Positions 1-5,849 of a DNA stretch of 6,703 nt are shown in pieces. The stretch's first letter is position 1. The number at the start of each line of letters is the position of its first letter. Below the pieces are notes generated by a model. That model was not told where the DNA came from and did no database searches. It saw only the letters and a list, made by a program, of their open reading frames with translations. Source of the DNA: Pseudomonadota bacterium (GTDB lineage Bacteria; Pseudomonadota; Gammaproteobacteria; Burkholderiales; Thiobacillaceae). Location: the NCBI GenBank assembly GCA_030836725.1, contig JAUPLV010000117.1, forward strand, positions 1 to 6,703. Reading direction: 5' to 3'. A program made the position numbers and the translations under genes.

Positions 1-1116
1 GTACAGGCTGCCGTCCTTGCGCCGGTTGCAGATATCGCCCTGCCAGACATGGCCGCTGGCAATGGTGTGCCACAGATCCCCGAAGAACGTTTCCGGGTGG
101 ACGTCGGATTTGACGATGCGGTGGTTCTGGCCCAGCAGCTCGTCCCGGCGATAGCCGCTGACTTCGCAGAACCTGTCGTTGACGTAGAGGATGTTGCCCG
201 CGCGGTCGGCGATGCTGACGATGGCGTGATGATCCAGCGCCAGATGTTCGCGTTCGCGTTCGTAAAGCGTGGTTTCCAGCCTGTGCCGGATCGCGGTGTT
301 CTGTCGCGCCCGCCGCGCCCGCGCGGTGGCCGCGGCCACCAGATGCGCTGGCTGCACCGGCTTGACCAGGAAGTCGTCGCCGCCGAGATTGAGCGCCAGC
401 AGTTGCTGGGTCATGTCGGTCTCGGTGGAGAGGAACACGATGGGCAGGTGCAGATAGGCGTCGCGTTCGCGCAGCACCGCGGCCAGCTCGGGGCCGGTCG
501 CATCGGGCATGTGCATGTCTAGCATCAGCACGTCGGGTTGGAACGCATCCACCGTTTCCAGCGTCAGCAGCGGTTCCGCCAGGGTGCGCACCTCCATACC
601 GGCCGTGCGCAGGATGGCGGCATGGGACTCGAGCAGCAGCGGGTCGTCGTCCACCAGCAGTACGCGGTAGGGCCTGGGAGGCTGGCGGCCGGTGAGGGCG
701 TCCAGCAGGTCGGACAAGCGGTGAGCCTCGACCGGCTTCACCAGGTAGCGGCAGGCGCCGGCGCGAAAGGCGTTCAGCCGCCCCTGCAGATCGTCGCGAG
801 CCGAAGCGATCACCACGGGCGTGCCGAAATCACGGCCAAGCCCAAGCTCGCGGATAAGGGCCGGACCGGTGTCGCTCCCCCCCGGGAAAACCATGTCCAT
901 CACCACCGCGGCAGGGCGCTCGGCATCGGCGGGCACGAATGCCGCGCGGAAGCCGGCCGGATCCGTGAAGGTTCGCACCCGGTAGCCTTCGAGCCGCAGC
1001 TGCCGGCTCAGGTTCTCGACCTGCGCCTCATCATCCTCCACCAGATAAATCAGGGGGGAACGGTCGGTGCGCGGCACCGCCGCGGGCGGCGCGAGGCTTG
1101 GCGCGCGGGTATTCAC
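1..1116 (-). CDS. Dual-receiver (REC-REC-PAS) signalling protein, partial (C-terminus beyond left edge)
   Basis: The minus strand is open from a GTG at 1116 to base 1 (372 codons, no stop). Residues about 22-141 form a first CheY-like receiver: acidic cluster E27-D28-D29, phosphoacceptor D74 (VVMDMVFPGG), S105 and K127 (YLVKPVE). Residues about 150-270 form a second: D156-D157-D158, D200 (LMLDMHMPD), S230/T231 and K252 (FLVKPVQ). Both have every residue needed for phosphorylation. An Arg/Ala-rich helix (about 262-292) leads to a PAS domain from about 293, with YVNDRFCEVSGYRRDELLG and a VWQGDICNRRKDGS segment near the cut. In known families this order usually ends in GGDEF/EAL or histidine kinase output, so a cyclic-di-GMP enzyme or hybrid kinase is likely, but that part is not visible. 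An in-frame TGA lies seven codons before the GTG, so the start is GTG 1116 or later (Val14 is the next GTG). No good Shine-Dalgarno is seen. It is cytosolic, without a signal peptide or membrane segment, and is divergent from clpS. Confidence 0.9.
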   Translation of the reverse strand, partial: MNTRAPSLAPPAAVPRTDRSPLIYLVEDDEAQVENLSRQLRLEGYRVRTFTDPAGFRAAFVPADAERPAAVVMDMVFPGGSDTGPALIRELGLGRDFGTPVVIASARDDLQGRLNAFRAGACRYLVKPVEAHRLSDLLDALTGRQPPRPYRVLLVDDDPLLLESHAAILRTAGMEVRTLAEPLLTLETVDAFQPDVLMLDMHMPDATGPELAAVLRERDAYLHLPIVFLSTETDMTQQLLALNLGGDDFLVKPVQPAHLVAAATARARRARQNTAIRHRLETTLYEREREHLALDHHAIVSIADRAGNILYVNDRFCEVSGYRRDELLGQNHRIVKSDVHPETFFGDLWHTIASGHVWQGDICNRRKDGSLY

Positions 1117-1247
1117 GTCAGTTGCGCCCGTGGCTCAGCAAGGGGGACGGAGGGAAGAGGCGACATATTAATTATGGTTTTTCTGACTATCGACGCAGAG
1201 CAATGTATGTCCTGATGATTGACGGCTGAAAAATATTGGTTGCTGTC

Positions 1248-1277
1248 TAAATTATGGATAGATTTATCAATTAAATC
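1248..1277. repeat. Two overlapping short inverted repeats in the AT-rich island
   Basis: TAAAT (1248-1252) pairs with ATTTA (1262-1266) across 9 bases. GATTTA (1261-1266) pairs with TAAATC (1272-1277) across 5 bases. The two share the middle arm, so the region could fold in two exclusive ways or act as a double-stranded operator. It lies about 130-160 bases upstream of the GTG of the minus-strand receiver gene. Arms this short arise readily by chance in AT-rich DNA, so regulatory meaning is only a possibility. Confidence 0.3.
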
Positions 1278-1454
1278 ACGTTTTTCCTGGCCCTGATTGT
1301 TGGTTTCCCGCCGACTTGCGGCATGTCGAAGCCGAGCCGGAGCGGAGCAGGGGGGCGTGGTTGTGGTTTGCCTGTCGCTGCTGCACAATCGGCGCGGTTC
1401 AGGCGTCCTCCGAATCGAACTTTGGCGCCGCCGCATGGCCCTACTTGCAGCGGG

Positions 1455-1482
1455 CTTGAAAATTCCACCCACCACCTCAAAA
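1455..1482 (+). promoter_or_regulatory. Candidate heat-shock (RpoH/sigma-32-like) promoter of clpSA
   Basis: CTTGAAA at 1455-1461 is an exact match to the established sigma-32 -35 consensus. After 13 bases comes CCTCAAAA (1475-1482), a partial match to the -10 consensus CCCCATNT. The spacing lies in the known 11-16 range. Transcription would start near 1488-1490, leaving a leader of about 24 bases before the clpS ATG, which fits. The same bases also read as a weak sigma-70 promoter (TTGAAA, 16 bases, CAAAAT). This is motif matching only; the -10 is imperfect. Confidence 0.45.
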
Positions 1483-1512
1483 TGAAGCCCGACAGACAGG
1501 CTTATTCCGGCT

Positions 1513-1821
1513 ATGGCAACCAAGCGAGAAGGCAGCACCCTGTTGGAACCGACCGCGGCGAAAGTGAAGCCGCCCCCCCTGTACAAGGTACTGCTGCTGA
1601 ATGACGACTACACTCCAATGGAGTTCGTCGTGCATGTTTTGAAGAAGTTTTTTGGCATCGACCAAGAACGCGCGACACAAATCATGCTCAAAGTGCATAC
1701 TGAAGGCGTGGGCGTGTGCGGGGTGTATCCCAGGGATATCGCTCATACCAAGGTCGATCAGGTTGTGGATTACGCACGGCAGAACCAGCACCCGCTGCAA
1801 TGTACGATGGAGGAAAGCTAG
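1513..1821 (+). CDS. clpS: ATP-dependent Clp protease adaptor ClpS
   Basis: This 102-residue cytosolic protein, against about 106 in E. coli, is ClpS, the N-degron recognin. It binds proteins with bulky N-terminal residues (Phe, Leu, Trp, Tyr) and hands them to ClpA for ClpAP degradation, while inhibiting degradation of SsrA-tagged proteins. A flexible N-terminal tail (about 1-21) precedes the core. The binding-pocket residues are all present: N30-D31-D32, T34, M36, V39, M58, V61, H62 and L95, each four less than the E. coli number. The core segments YKVLLLNDDYTPMEFV, ERATQIMLKVH, CGVYPRDIA and the terminal HPLQCTMEES are typical of the family. The ATG at 1513 gives the standard tail; the only upstream ribosome-site candidate is a weak AGG at 1498-1500. 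clpA starts on the base after the stop, so the two are one operon. A run of seven C (1573-1579) encodes a conserved Pro stretch and is not a frameshift. Confidence 0.97.
   Translation: MATKREGSTLLEPTAAKVKPPPLYKVLLLNDDYTPMEFVVHVLKKFFGIDQERATQIMLKVHTEGVGVCGVYPRDIAHTKVDQVVDYARQNQHPLQCTMEES
1809..1813 (+). promoter_or_regulatory. Shine-Dalgarno of clpA inside the clpS end
   Basis: GGAGG lies within the last codons of clpS, 8 bases before the clpA ATG at 1822. The clpS stop TAG directly abuts that ATG. This arrangement fixes the clpA start and implies translational coupling, keeping adaptor and unfoldase in step. It is the strongest ribosome site seen in the window. Confidence 0.85.
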
Positions 1822-4077
1822 ATGATTGCCCAGGAACTCGAAGTCACATTGCACATGGCCTTCATGGATGCGCGGCAGAAACGCCACGAATTCATTTCGG
1901 TCGAACATCTATTGATGGCGATGCTGGACAACCCTTCCGCGGCGGAGGTGCTGCGCGCCTGCGGCGCCAATATCGAGACCATGCGCGAACAGCTCGACAA
2001 GTTCATCGAGGAGCACACGCCCAGGGTGACAGGCGAGGGCGATGTCGATACCCAGCCCACGCTGGGCTTCCAGCGCGTGATCCAGCGCGCCATCCTGCAT
2101 GTGCAGTCGTCCGGCAAGAAGGAAGTGACCGGCGCCAACGTGCTGGTGGCGGTCTTCGGCGAAAAGGATTCGCATGCGGTGTATTTCCTGACCCAGCAGG
2201 GGGTGACGCGGCTCGATATCGTCAATTTCATCTCGCACGGCATCACCAAAACCCCGCAGGGCGAGCCGGCGCCGCGCCCGGAAGAGCCCGCGGAAACCAG
2301 TGCCGAGTCGCAAACCGCCTCGCCGCTCGACAGCTTTGCGCAGAATCTGAATACCCAGGCATTGGCCGGGAAGATCGACCCGTTGATCGGACGCGATCAG
2401 GAACTGGAGCGTGTCATCCAGACCCTGTGCCGCCGCCGCAAGAACAATCCCCTGCTGGTGGGCGAGGCGGGAGTGGGCAAGACCGCGATTGCCGAAGGCC
2501 TGGCGCGCCGGATCACCGAGGGCTCGGTGCCCGACATCCTGGCCGAAAGCACGGTCTATGCGCTGGATATGGGTGCCCTGCTGGCCGGCACCAAATATCG
2601 GGGCGATTTCGAGCAGCGCCTGAAGGGCGTGCTGAAGCAGCTGGCCGACAATTCCAAGGCGATCCTGTTCATCGACGAGATCCATACCCTGATCGGGGCG
2701 GGGGCGGCGTCGGGCGGCACCCTCGATGCGTCCAACCTGCTGAAACCGGCGCTGTCGTCCGGGCAGATGCGCTGCATTGGCGCCACCACGTACACCGAAT
2801 ATCGCGGCGTTTTCGAGAAAGACCACGCCTTGTCGCGGCGCTTTCAGAAAATCGACGTGCCGGAACCGTCGGTCAGCGAAACCGTGGCGATCCTGCGCGG
2901 CCTCAAATCGCGCTTCGAGGATCATCATGGCGTCAAATACACGGCGGCCGCGTTGACCACGGCGGCGCAACTTTCGGCGCGCTACATCAACGACCGCCAT
3001 CTGCCGGACAAGGCCATCGACGTGATCGACGAGGCGGGCGCGGCGCAGCGCATCCTGCCGAAATCCAGGCAGAAGCGGACGATCACCCCGCGCGAGATCG
3101 AGGACATCATCGCCAAGATCGCGCGGATTCCGCCCAAGACCGTGTCGTCGGACGACAGGAGTTCGCTGAAGACCCTCGACCGCGATCTGAAGGCGGTGGT
3201 ATACGGCCAGGATACGGCGATCGACGCGCTCTCCACGGCGATCAAGATGTCGCGCAGCGGCCTGGGCAATCCGCAGAAACCGATCGGCAACTTCCTGTTT
3301 TCCGGCCCCACCGGGGTCGGCAAGACCGAGGTCGCGCGTCAGCTGGCGTATGTGCTTGGAGTCGAGCTGATCCGCTTCGATATGTCGGAATACATGGAGC
3401 GCCATGCGGTCTCCCGCCTGATCGGCGCCCCCCCCGGCTATGTCGGATTCGACCAGGGCGGCCTGTTAACGGAAGCTGTCAACAAGCACCCCTATGCCGT
3501 TGTTTTGCTTGATGAAGTCGAGAAGGCTCATCCGGATATCTTCAACGTGCTGCTGCAGGTGATGGATCACGGCACGCTGACCGACAGCAACGGGCGCAAG
3601 GCCGATTTCCGCAACGTGGTGCTGGTCATGACGACCAACGCGGGCGCTGAGATGCTCAACAAAGCCAGCATCGGGTTCTCCAACTCGCGCGAAAGCGGAG
3701 ACGAAATGGGCGAGATCCGCCGCATGTTCACGCCGGAATTCCGCAACCGGCTGGATGCGATCATCCCGTTCGCGCCTCTGACCGAGCCGGTCATCCTGCA
3801 AGTGGTGGACAAGTTCCTGATGCAGCTGGAAGAACAGTTGCACGAGAAGAAGGTCGAGGCGGTATTCACCGACGCGCTGAAGGCGTATCTCGCCAGGCAC
3901 GGTTTCGATCCGCTGATGGGCGCCCGTCCGATGGCGCGCCTGATCCAGGACACGATCCGCAAGGCGCTGGCCGACGAACTGCTGTTCGGCAAGCTGGCCC
4001 ACGGCGGAAGGGTGACCATCGATGTCGATGCCAGCGACAAGGTCTGCCTGGAGTTCGAGGAAGCGGTCGCGGCGTAA
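1822..4077 (+). CDS. clpA: ATP-dependent Clp protease ATP-binding subunit ClpA
   Basis: This 751-residue AAA+ unfoldase (E. coli: 758) forms a hexamer that unfolds proteins and feeds them to the ClpP peptidase; with ClpS it degrades N-degron substrates. The N-terminal double Clp repeat (about 1-143), which docks ClpS, is followed by a Pro/Glu/Ser-rich linker (about 144-170). AAA domain 1 has Walker A GEAGVGKT (214-221), pore-loop Y259, Walker B ILFIDE (281-286) and arginines R339-R340. AAA domain 2 has Walker A GPTGVGKT (495-502), pore-loop GYVG with Y540, Walker B VVLLDE (560-565) and sensor-2 GAR with R702. The ClpP-docking loop is IGF at 617-619, where E. coli has IGL. K220, E286, K501, Y540, E565 and R702 fall at the same numbers as in E. 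coli, so the protein is colinear and should be active. The M-domain of ClpB is absent, ruling out that relative. clpP is not in the window. An 8-C run (3428-3435) encodes the conserved GAPPGYVG and is in frame. Confidence 0.98.
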   Translation: MIAQELEVTLHMAFMDARQKRHEFISVEHLLMAMLDNPSAAEVLRACGANIETMREQLDKFIEEHTPRVTGEGDVDTQPTLGFQRVIQRAILHVQSSGKKEVTGANVLVAVFGEKDSHAVYFLTQQGVTRLDIVNFISHGITKTPQGEPAPRPEEPAETSAESQTASPLDSFAQNLNTQALAGKIDPLIGRDQELERVIQTLCRRRKNNPLLVGEAGVGKTAIAEGLARRITEGSVPDILAESTVYALDMGALLAGTKYRGDFEQRLKGVLKQLADNSKAILFIDEIHTLIGAGAASGGTLDASNLLKPALSSGQMRCIGATTYTEYRGVFEKDHALSRRFQKIDVPEPSVSETVAILRGLKSRFEDHHGVKYTAAALTTAAQLSARYINDRHLPDKAIDVIDEAGAAQRILPKSRQKRTITPREIEDIIAKIARIPPKTVSSDDRSSLKTLDRDLKAVVYGQDTAIDALSTAIKMSRSGLGNPQKPIGNFLFSGPTGVGKTEVARQLAYVLGVELIRFDMSEYMERHAVSRLIGAPPGYVGFDQGGLLTEAVNKHPYAVVLLDEVEKAHPDIFNVLLQVMDHGTLTDSNGRKADFRNVVLVMTTNAGAEMLNKASIGFSNSRESGDEMGEIRRMFTPEFRNRLDAIIPFAPLTEPVILQVVDKFLMQLEEQLHEKKVEAVFTDALKAYLARHGFDPLMGARPMARLIQDTIRKALADELLFGKLAHGGRVTIDVDASDKVCLEFEEAVAA

Positions 4078-4351
4078 TTCGACGCGGGAGCGCCGGGCTT
4101 TTCACGGCCGGCCCGGAAAATCCAGCGATTCCGGCCTGACTTCGGCCCCTAGGGTGCGCCGCGCGCACCACCCATACATGAAATCTTCCCGCACCCGACA
4201 GCGGCGGGGCACTGGCGACAGTCCAGGCGCTTGCCGAACGGGATCGATTCCCGCACCATAACGGGCGCTCGGGCTGAATCCCGCCAGGCCGGCATGGTCC
4301 TTGAACAGCGTTTCCCTTCATCACAACACCACAACGATCAAAACTTTCGAT
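4078..4351. other. Non-coding region between clpA and manC with several hairpins
   Basis: These 274 bases hold no credible gene. Several short inverted repeats follow one another: CCGGGC/GCCCGG (4093-4098 with 4111-4116, loop 12), GGCC/GGCC (4133-4136 with 4144-4147), GGTGCGC/GCGCACC (4153-4169, listed separately), CGGGA/TCCCG (4239-4253, loop 5) and CGGG/CCCG (4270-4283, loop 6). None is followed by a T-run on the plus strand, so no classic intrinsic terminator for clpA is visible. I found no promoter for manC with acceptable hexamers and spacing. The region may be a clpA 3' end, a structured manC leader, or both. Confidence 0.5.
4153..4169 (+). other. Strong GC hairpin after clpA
   Basis: GGTGCGC (4153-4159) and GCGCACC (4163-4169) are perfectly complementary across a CGC loop, giving a 7-bp stem with six G-C pairs. 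It lies 76 bases after the clpA stop and about 180 bases before the manC ATG. No U-tract follows, so it is not a standard intrinsic terminator. It could stabilise the clpSA 3' end, mark a Rho-dependent end, or belong to a manC leader. A three-base loop is tight, so one or two inner pairs may open. Confidence 0.4.
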
Positions 4352-5773
4352 ATGGCCACCATTCATCCCGTGATCCTGTCCGGCGGCTCGGGCACCCGCC
4401 TGTGGCCGCTGTCCCGCGCGGCCCTGCCCAAGCAGTTGCTGCCGCTGGCCAGCGATTTCAGCCTGCTGCAGGATACCGTCAGCCGCTTGTCCGACATGCC
4501 GGAAATGGCGGCGCCGCTGATGGTGTGCAACGTCGAGCATCGTTTCATGATCGCCGAGCAGATGCGCCAGATCGGGGTCGACCCGCACGCCATCGTGCTT
4601 GAGCCGGTGGGGCGCAACACCGCCCCGGCGATTGCCGTGGCCGCGCTGATGCTGTCGCGCAATGACCCCGATGCACTGATGCTGGTGTTGCCGGCTGACC
4701 ACCTGATCGGCGACATCACCGCCTTTCATGCGGCCATACGCACCGCCGCCGAGGCCGCGCGGAACGGCCATCTGGCCACCTTCGGCATCGTCGCCGCCAC
4801 CCCGGAAACGGGTTACGGCTATATCCGCAAGGGCGCGCCGCTGGCCGATACTGAAGGCACTTACGGGATCGAGGCATTTGTCGAAAAGCCGGATCAGGCC
4901 ACCGCACGGCGGTATGTGGATTCCGGCGAGTATTTCTGGAACAGCGGCATGTTCCTGTTCCGTGCGACGGACTTCCTGAATGAACTGGGGACCCTGCGTC
5001 CCGATATTCTCGACGCCAGTCGCGCCGCGCTCGATGCGGCGAAGCCGGATCTCGATTTCGTCCGGCTCGATCCGGCCGCATTCGAAGCCTGTCCATCCGA
5101 ATCGGTGGATTATGCGGTGATGGAACACACCCGCCGCGCTGCGGTGGTGCCGACCGATATCGCCTGGAACGACATCGGCGCCTGGTCGGCGTTGTGGGAC
5201 GTGGCTGAAAAGGATGACCGGGGCAACGCCACCCGTGGCGACATCATGCTGGAAAACGCCAGCAACAACCTTGTCCGCGCCGAAACCCGCATGGTGGCCA
5301 TGCTGGGCGTTTCGGATCTGGTGGTGGTGGAAACTGCCGACGTGGTGCTGGTGGCGAGCAGGGACCAGGTTCAGGATGTGAAGAAGCTGGTCGACCGGCT
5401 CAAAGCCGAAAAACGCTGCGAGCATCTGGTCCACAAGCAGGTCTACCGCCCGTGGGGCTGGTACGAGGGCATCGACGAGGGCGAGCGCTTCCAGGTCAAG
5501 CGGATCATGGTCAAGCCGGGTGAAAAGCTCAGCCTGCAGATGCACCATCACCGCGCCGAGCACTGGATCGTGGTCTCGGGAACGGCGCGGGTCACGCGCG
5601 ATGACGAGGTGGAACTGCTGACCGAAAACCAGTCCACCTACATCCCGCTCGGCACCTCGCACCGGCTGGAAAATCCGGGCAAGATCGATCTGCACATGAT
5701 CGAGGTGCAGTCGGGCACCTATCTGGGCGAGGATGACATCGTACGTTTCGAGGACGTCTATCTGCGCAGCTGA
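4352..5773 (+). CDS. manC: Mannose-1-phosphate guanylyltransferase / mannose-6-phosphate isomerase (bifunctional, type II PMI)
   Basis: This 473-residue cytosolic enzyme belongs to the ManC/AlgA/CpsB family. It makes GDP-mannose from GTP and mannose-1-phosphate, and its C-terminal domain can interconvert fructose-6-P and mannose-6-P; the product feeds O-antigen, capsule or exopolysaccharide synthesis. The nucleotidyltransferase domain (about 4-290) shows GGSGTRLWPLSR...PKQ (11-28), LPADH (113-117), FVEKPD (176-181), NSGMFLF (from 197) and WNDIGAW (272-278). The C-terminal cupin (about 360-473) shows YRPWGWYE (from 365), KPGEKLSLQMHHHRAEHW with metal-ligand histidines (H398-H400, H404) and IPLGTSHRLENPG (431-443), so both halves are intact. 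I chose the ATG at 4352, which places the signature motif at the usual distance; an upstream TTG at 4301 would add 17 unlike residues. No Shine-Dalgarno is seen. No other sugar-nucleotide or polysaccharide gene is visible, so the final product cannot be told. It may be called algA or cpsB in some genomes. Confidence 0.96.
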   Translation: MATIHPVILSGGSGTRLWPLSRAALPKQLLPLASDFSLLQDTVSRLSDMPEMAAPLMVCNVEHRFMIAEQMRQIGVDPHAIVLEPVGRNTAPAIAVAALMLSRNDPDALMLVLPADHLIGDITAFHAAIRTAAEAARNGHLATFGIVAATPETGYGYIRKGAPLADTEGTYGIEAFVEKPDQATARRYVDSGEYFWNSGMFLFRATDFLNELGTLRPDILDASRAALDAAKPDLDFVRLDPAAFEACPSESVDYAVMEHTRRAAVVPTDIAWNDIGAWSALWDVAEKDDRGNATRGDIMLENASNNLVRAETRMVAMLGVSDLVVVETADVVLVASRDQVQDVKKLVDRLKAEKRCEHLVHKQVYRPWGWYEGIDEGERFQVKRIMVKPGEKLSLQMHHHRAEHWIVVSGTARVTRDDEVELLTENQSTYIPLGTSHRLENPGKIDLHMIEVQSGTYLGEDDIVRFEDVYLRS

Positions 5774-5804
5774 GCGCCTTGAGCGGCCGGGCGGGGCCTT
5801 TCAG

Positions 5805-5832
5805 CTTGATTATCCGGAATCAGCCCCGATAG
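5805..5832 (+). promoter_or_regulatory. Candidate heat-shock (RpoH/sigma-32-like) promoter of lon
   Basis: CTTGATT (5805-5811; five of seven match CTTGAAA) is followed after 13 bases by CCCGATAG (5825-5832), a partial match to CCCCATNT. The spacer equals that of the clpS candidate. A sigma-70 reading of the same bases is possible: TTGATT, 16 bases, GATAGT (four of six in each). One difficulty is that transcription would start near 5838, leaving only about 12 bases before the ATG at 5850 and excluding the GAAGG at 5834-5838. Either the start codon is the ATG at 5868, or the real promoter is elsewhere. Confidence 0.35.
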
Positions 5833-5846
5833 TGAAGGTTCCGGAT
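5812..5846. repeat. Perfect 8-bp inverted repeat upstream of lon (operator-like)
   Basis: ATCCGGAA (5812-5819) and TTCCGGAT (5839-5846) are exact reverse complements separated by 19 bases. The left arm lies just after the -35-like element and the right arm begins at the predicted transcription start, three bases before the first lon ATG. The two arm centres are 27 bases apart. This could be an operator for a dimeric regulator or a pair of half-sites; as RNA it would be a long-loop hairpin and hence weaker. There is no T-run, so it is unlikely to be the manC terminator. Confidence 0.5.
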
Positions 5847-5849
5847 TGA

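Larger units (their letters stand above)
1117..1512. other. Divergent intergenic region between the receiver gene and clpS
   Basis: No credible gene is seen in these 396 bases. The part near the receiver gene is an AT-rich island: 1161-1280 holds 41 G+C in 120 bases by hand count, against clearly GC-rich genes on both sides. It contains several -10-like hexamers on the minus strand (CATAAT, TAATAT), but none has a convincing -35 partner at 16-18 bases. The clpS-proximal part (about 1290-1450) is GC-rich. It has one weak sigma-70-like pair on the plus strand: TTGTGG at 1361-1366 and CACAAT at 1384-1389, spacer 17. The better clpS promoter candidate is listed separately. There is no cold-shock gene (cspD) here, although one sits upstream of clpS in E. 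coli and several relatives. Confidence 0.6.

Noticed and set aside
538..1215. 225-codon plus-strand open frame opposite the receiver gene
   Set aside because: The minus strand encodes two complete receiver domains and a PAS domain across this stretch; the plus-strand reading has no domain character.
1909..3405. 498-codon minus-strand open frame opposite clpA
   Set aside because: Long antisense frames are common opposite GC-rich genes with G/C at third positions. The translation is low-complexity (Arg, Leu, Gln, His) with no recognisable domain.
3428..3435. Poly-C tract (8 C), with 7-C runs at 877-883 and 1573-1579, as possible phase-variation switches
   Set aside because: Each encodes part of an in-frame, conserved segment (GAPPGYVG in ClpA, PPP in ClpS, the receiver Asp loop). 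Short C-runs are expected at this base composition and housekeeping genes are poor candidates for phase variation.
1716..3512. 598-codon plus-strand open frame overlapping clpS and clpA
   Set aside because: It is a frame-shifted reading of clpA. The translation is rich in Arg, Gly and Ala with no domain, while the clpA frame carries every expected motif at the expected spacing.
4235..4256. tRNA T-arm look-alike (CGGG, ATCGATT, CCCG)
   Set aside because: The 4-bp stem and 7-base loop resemble a T-arm, but there is no acceptor, D- or anticodon arm around it; it is simply a short hairpin.
4301..4351. TTG start at 4301 adding 17 residues to ManC
   Set aside because: The extra residues do not resemble the family N-terminus, and ATG 4352 places the GGSGTRLWP motif at the usual distance from the start.
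3866..5695. 609-codon minus-strand open frame opposite the clpA end and manC
   Set aside because: It spans two unrelated genes and the intergenic region, is His/Arg-rich and has no motif; it is a composition artefact.
5785..5802. GGCC...GGCC followed by TTT after manC as an intrinsic terminator
   Set aside because: The stem has only four pairs and the T-run is three bases; this is too weak to call.
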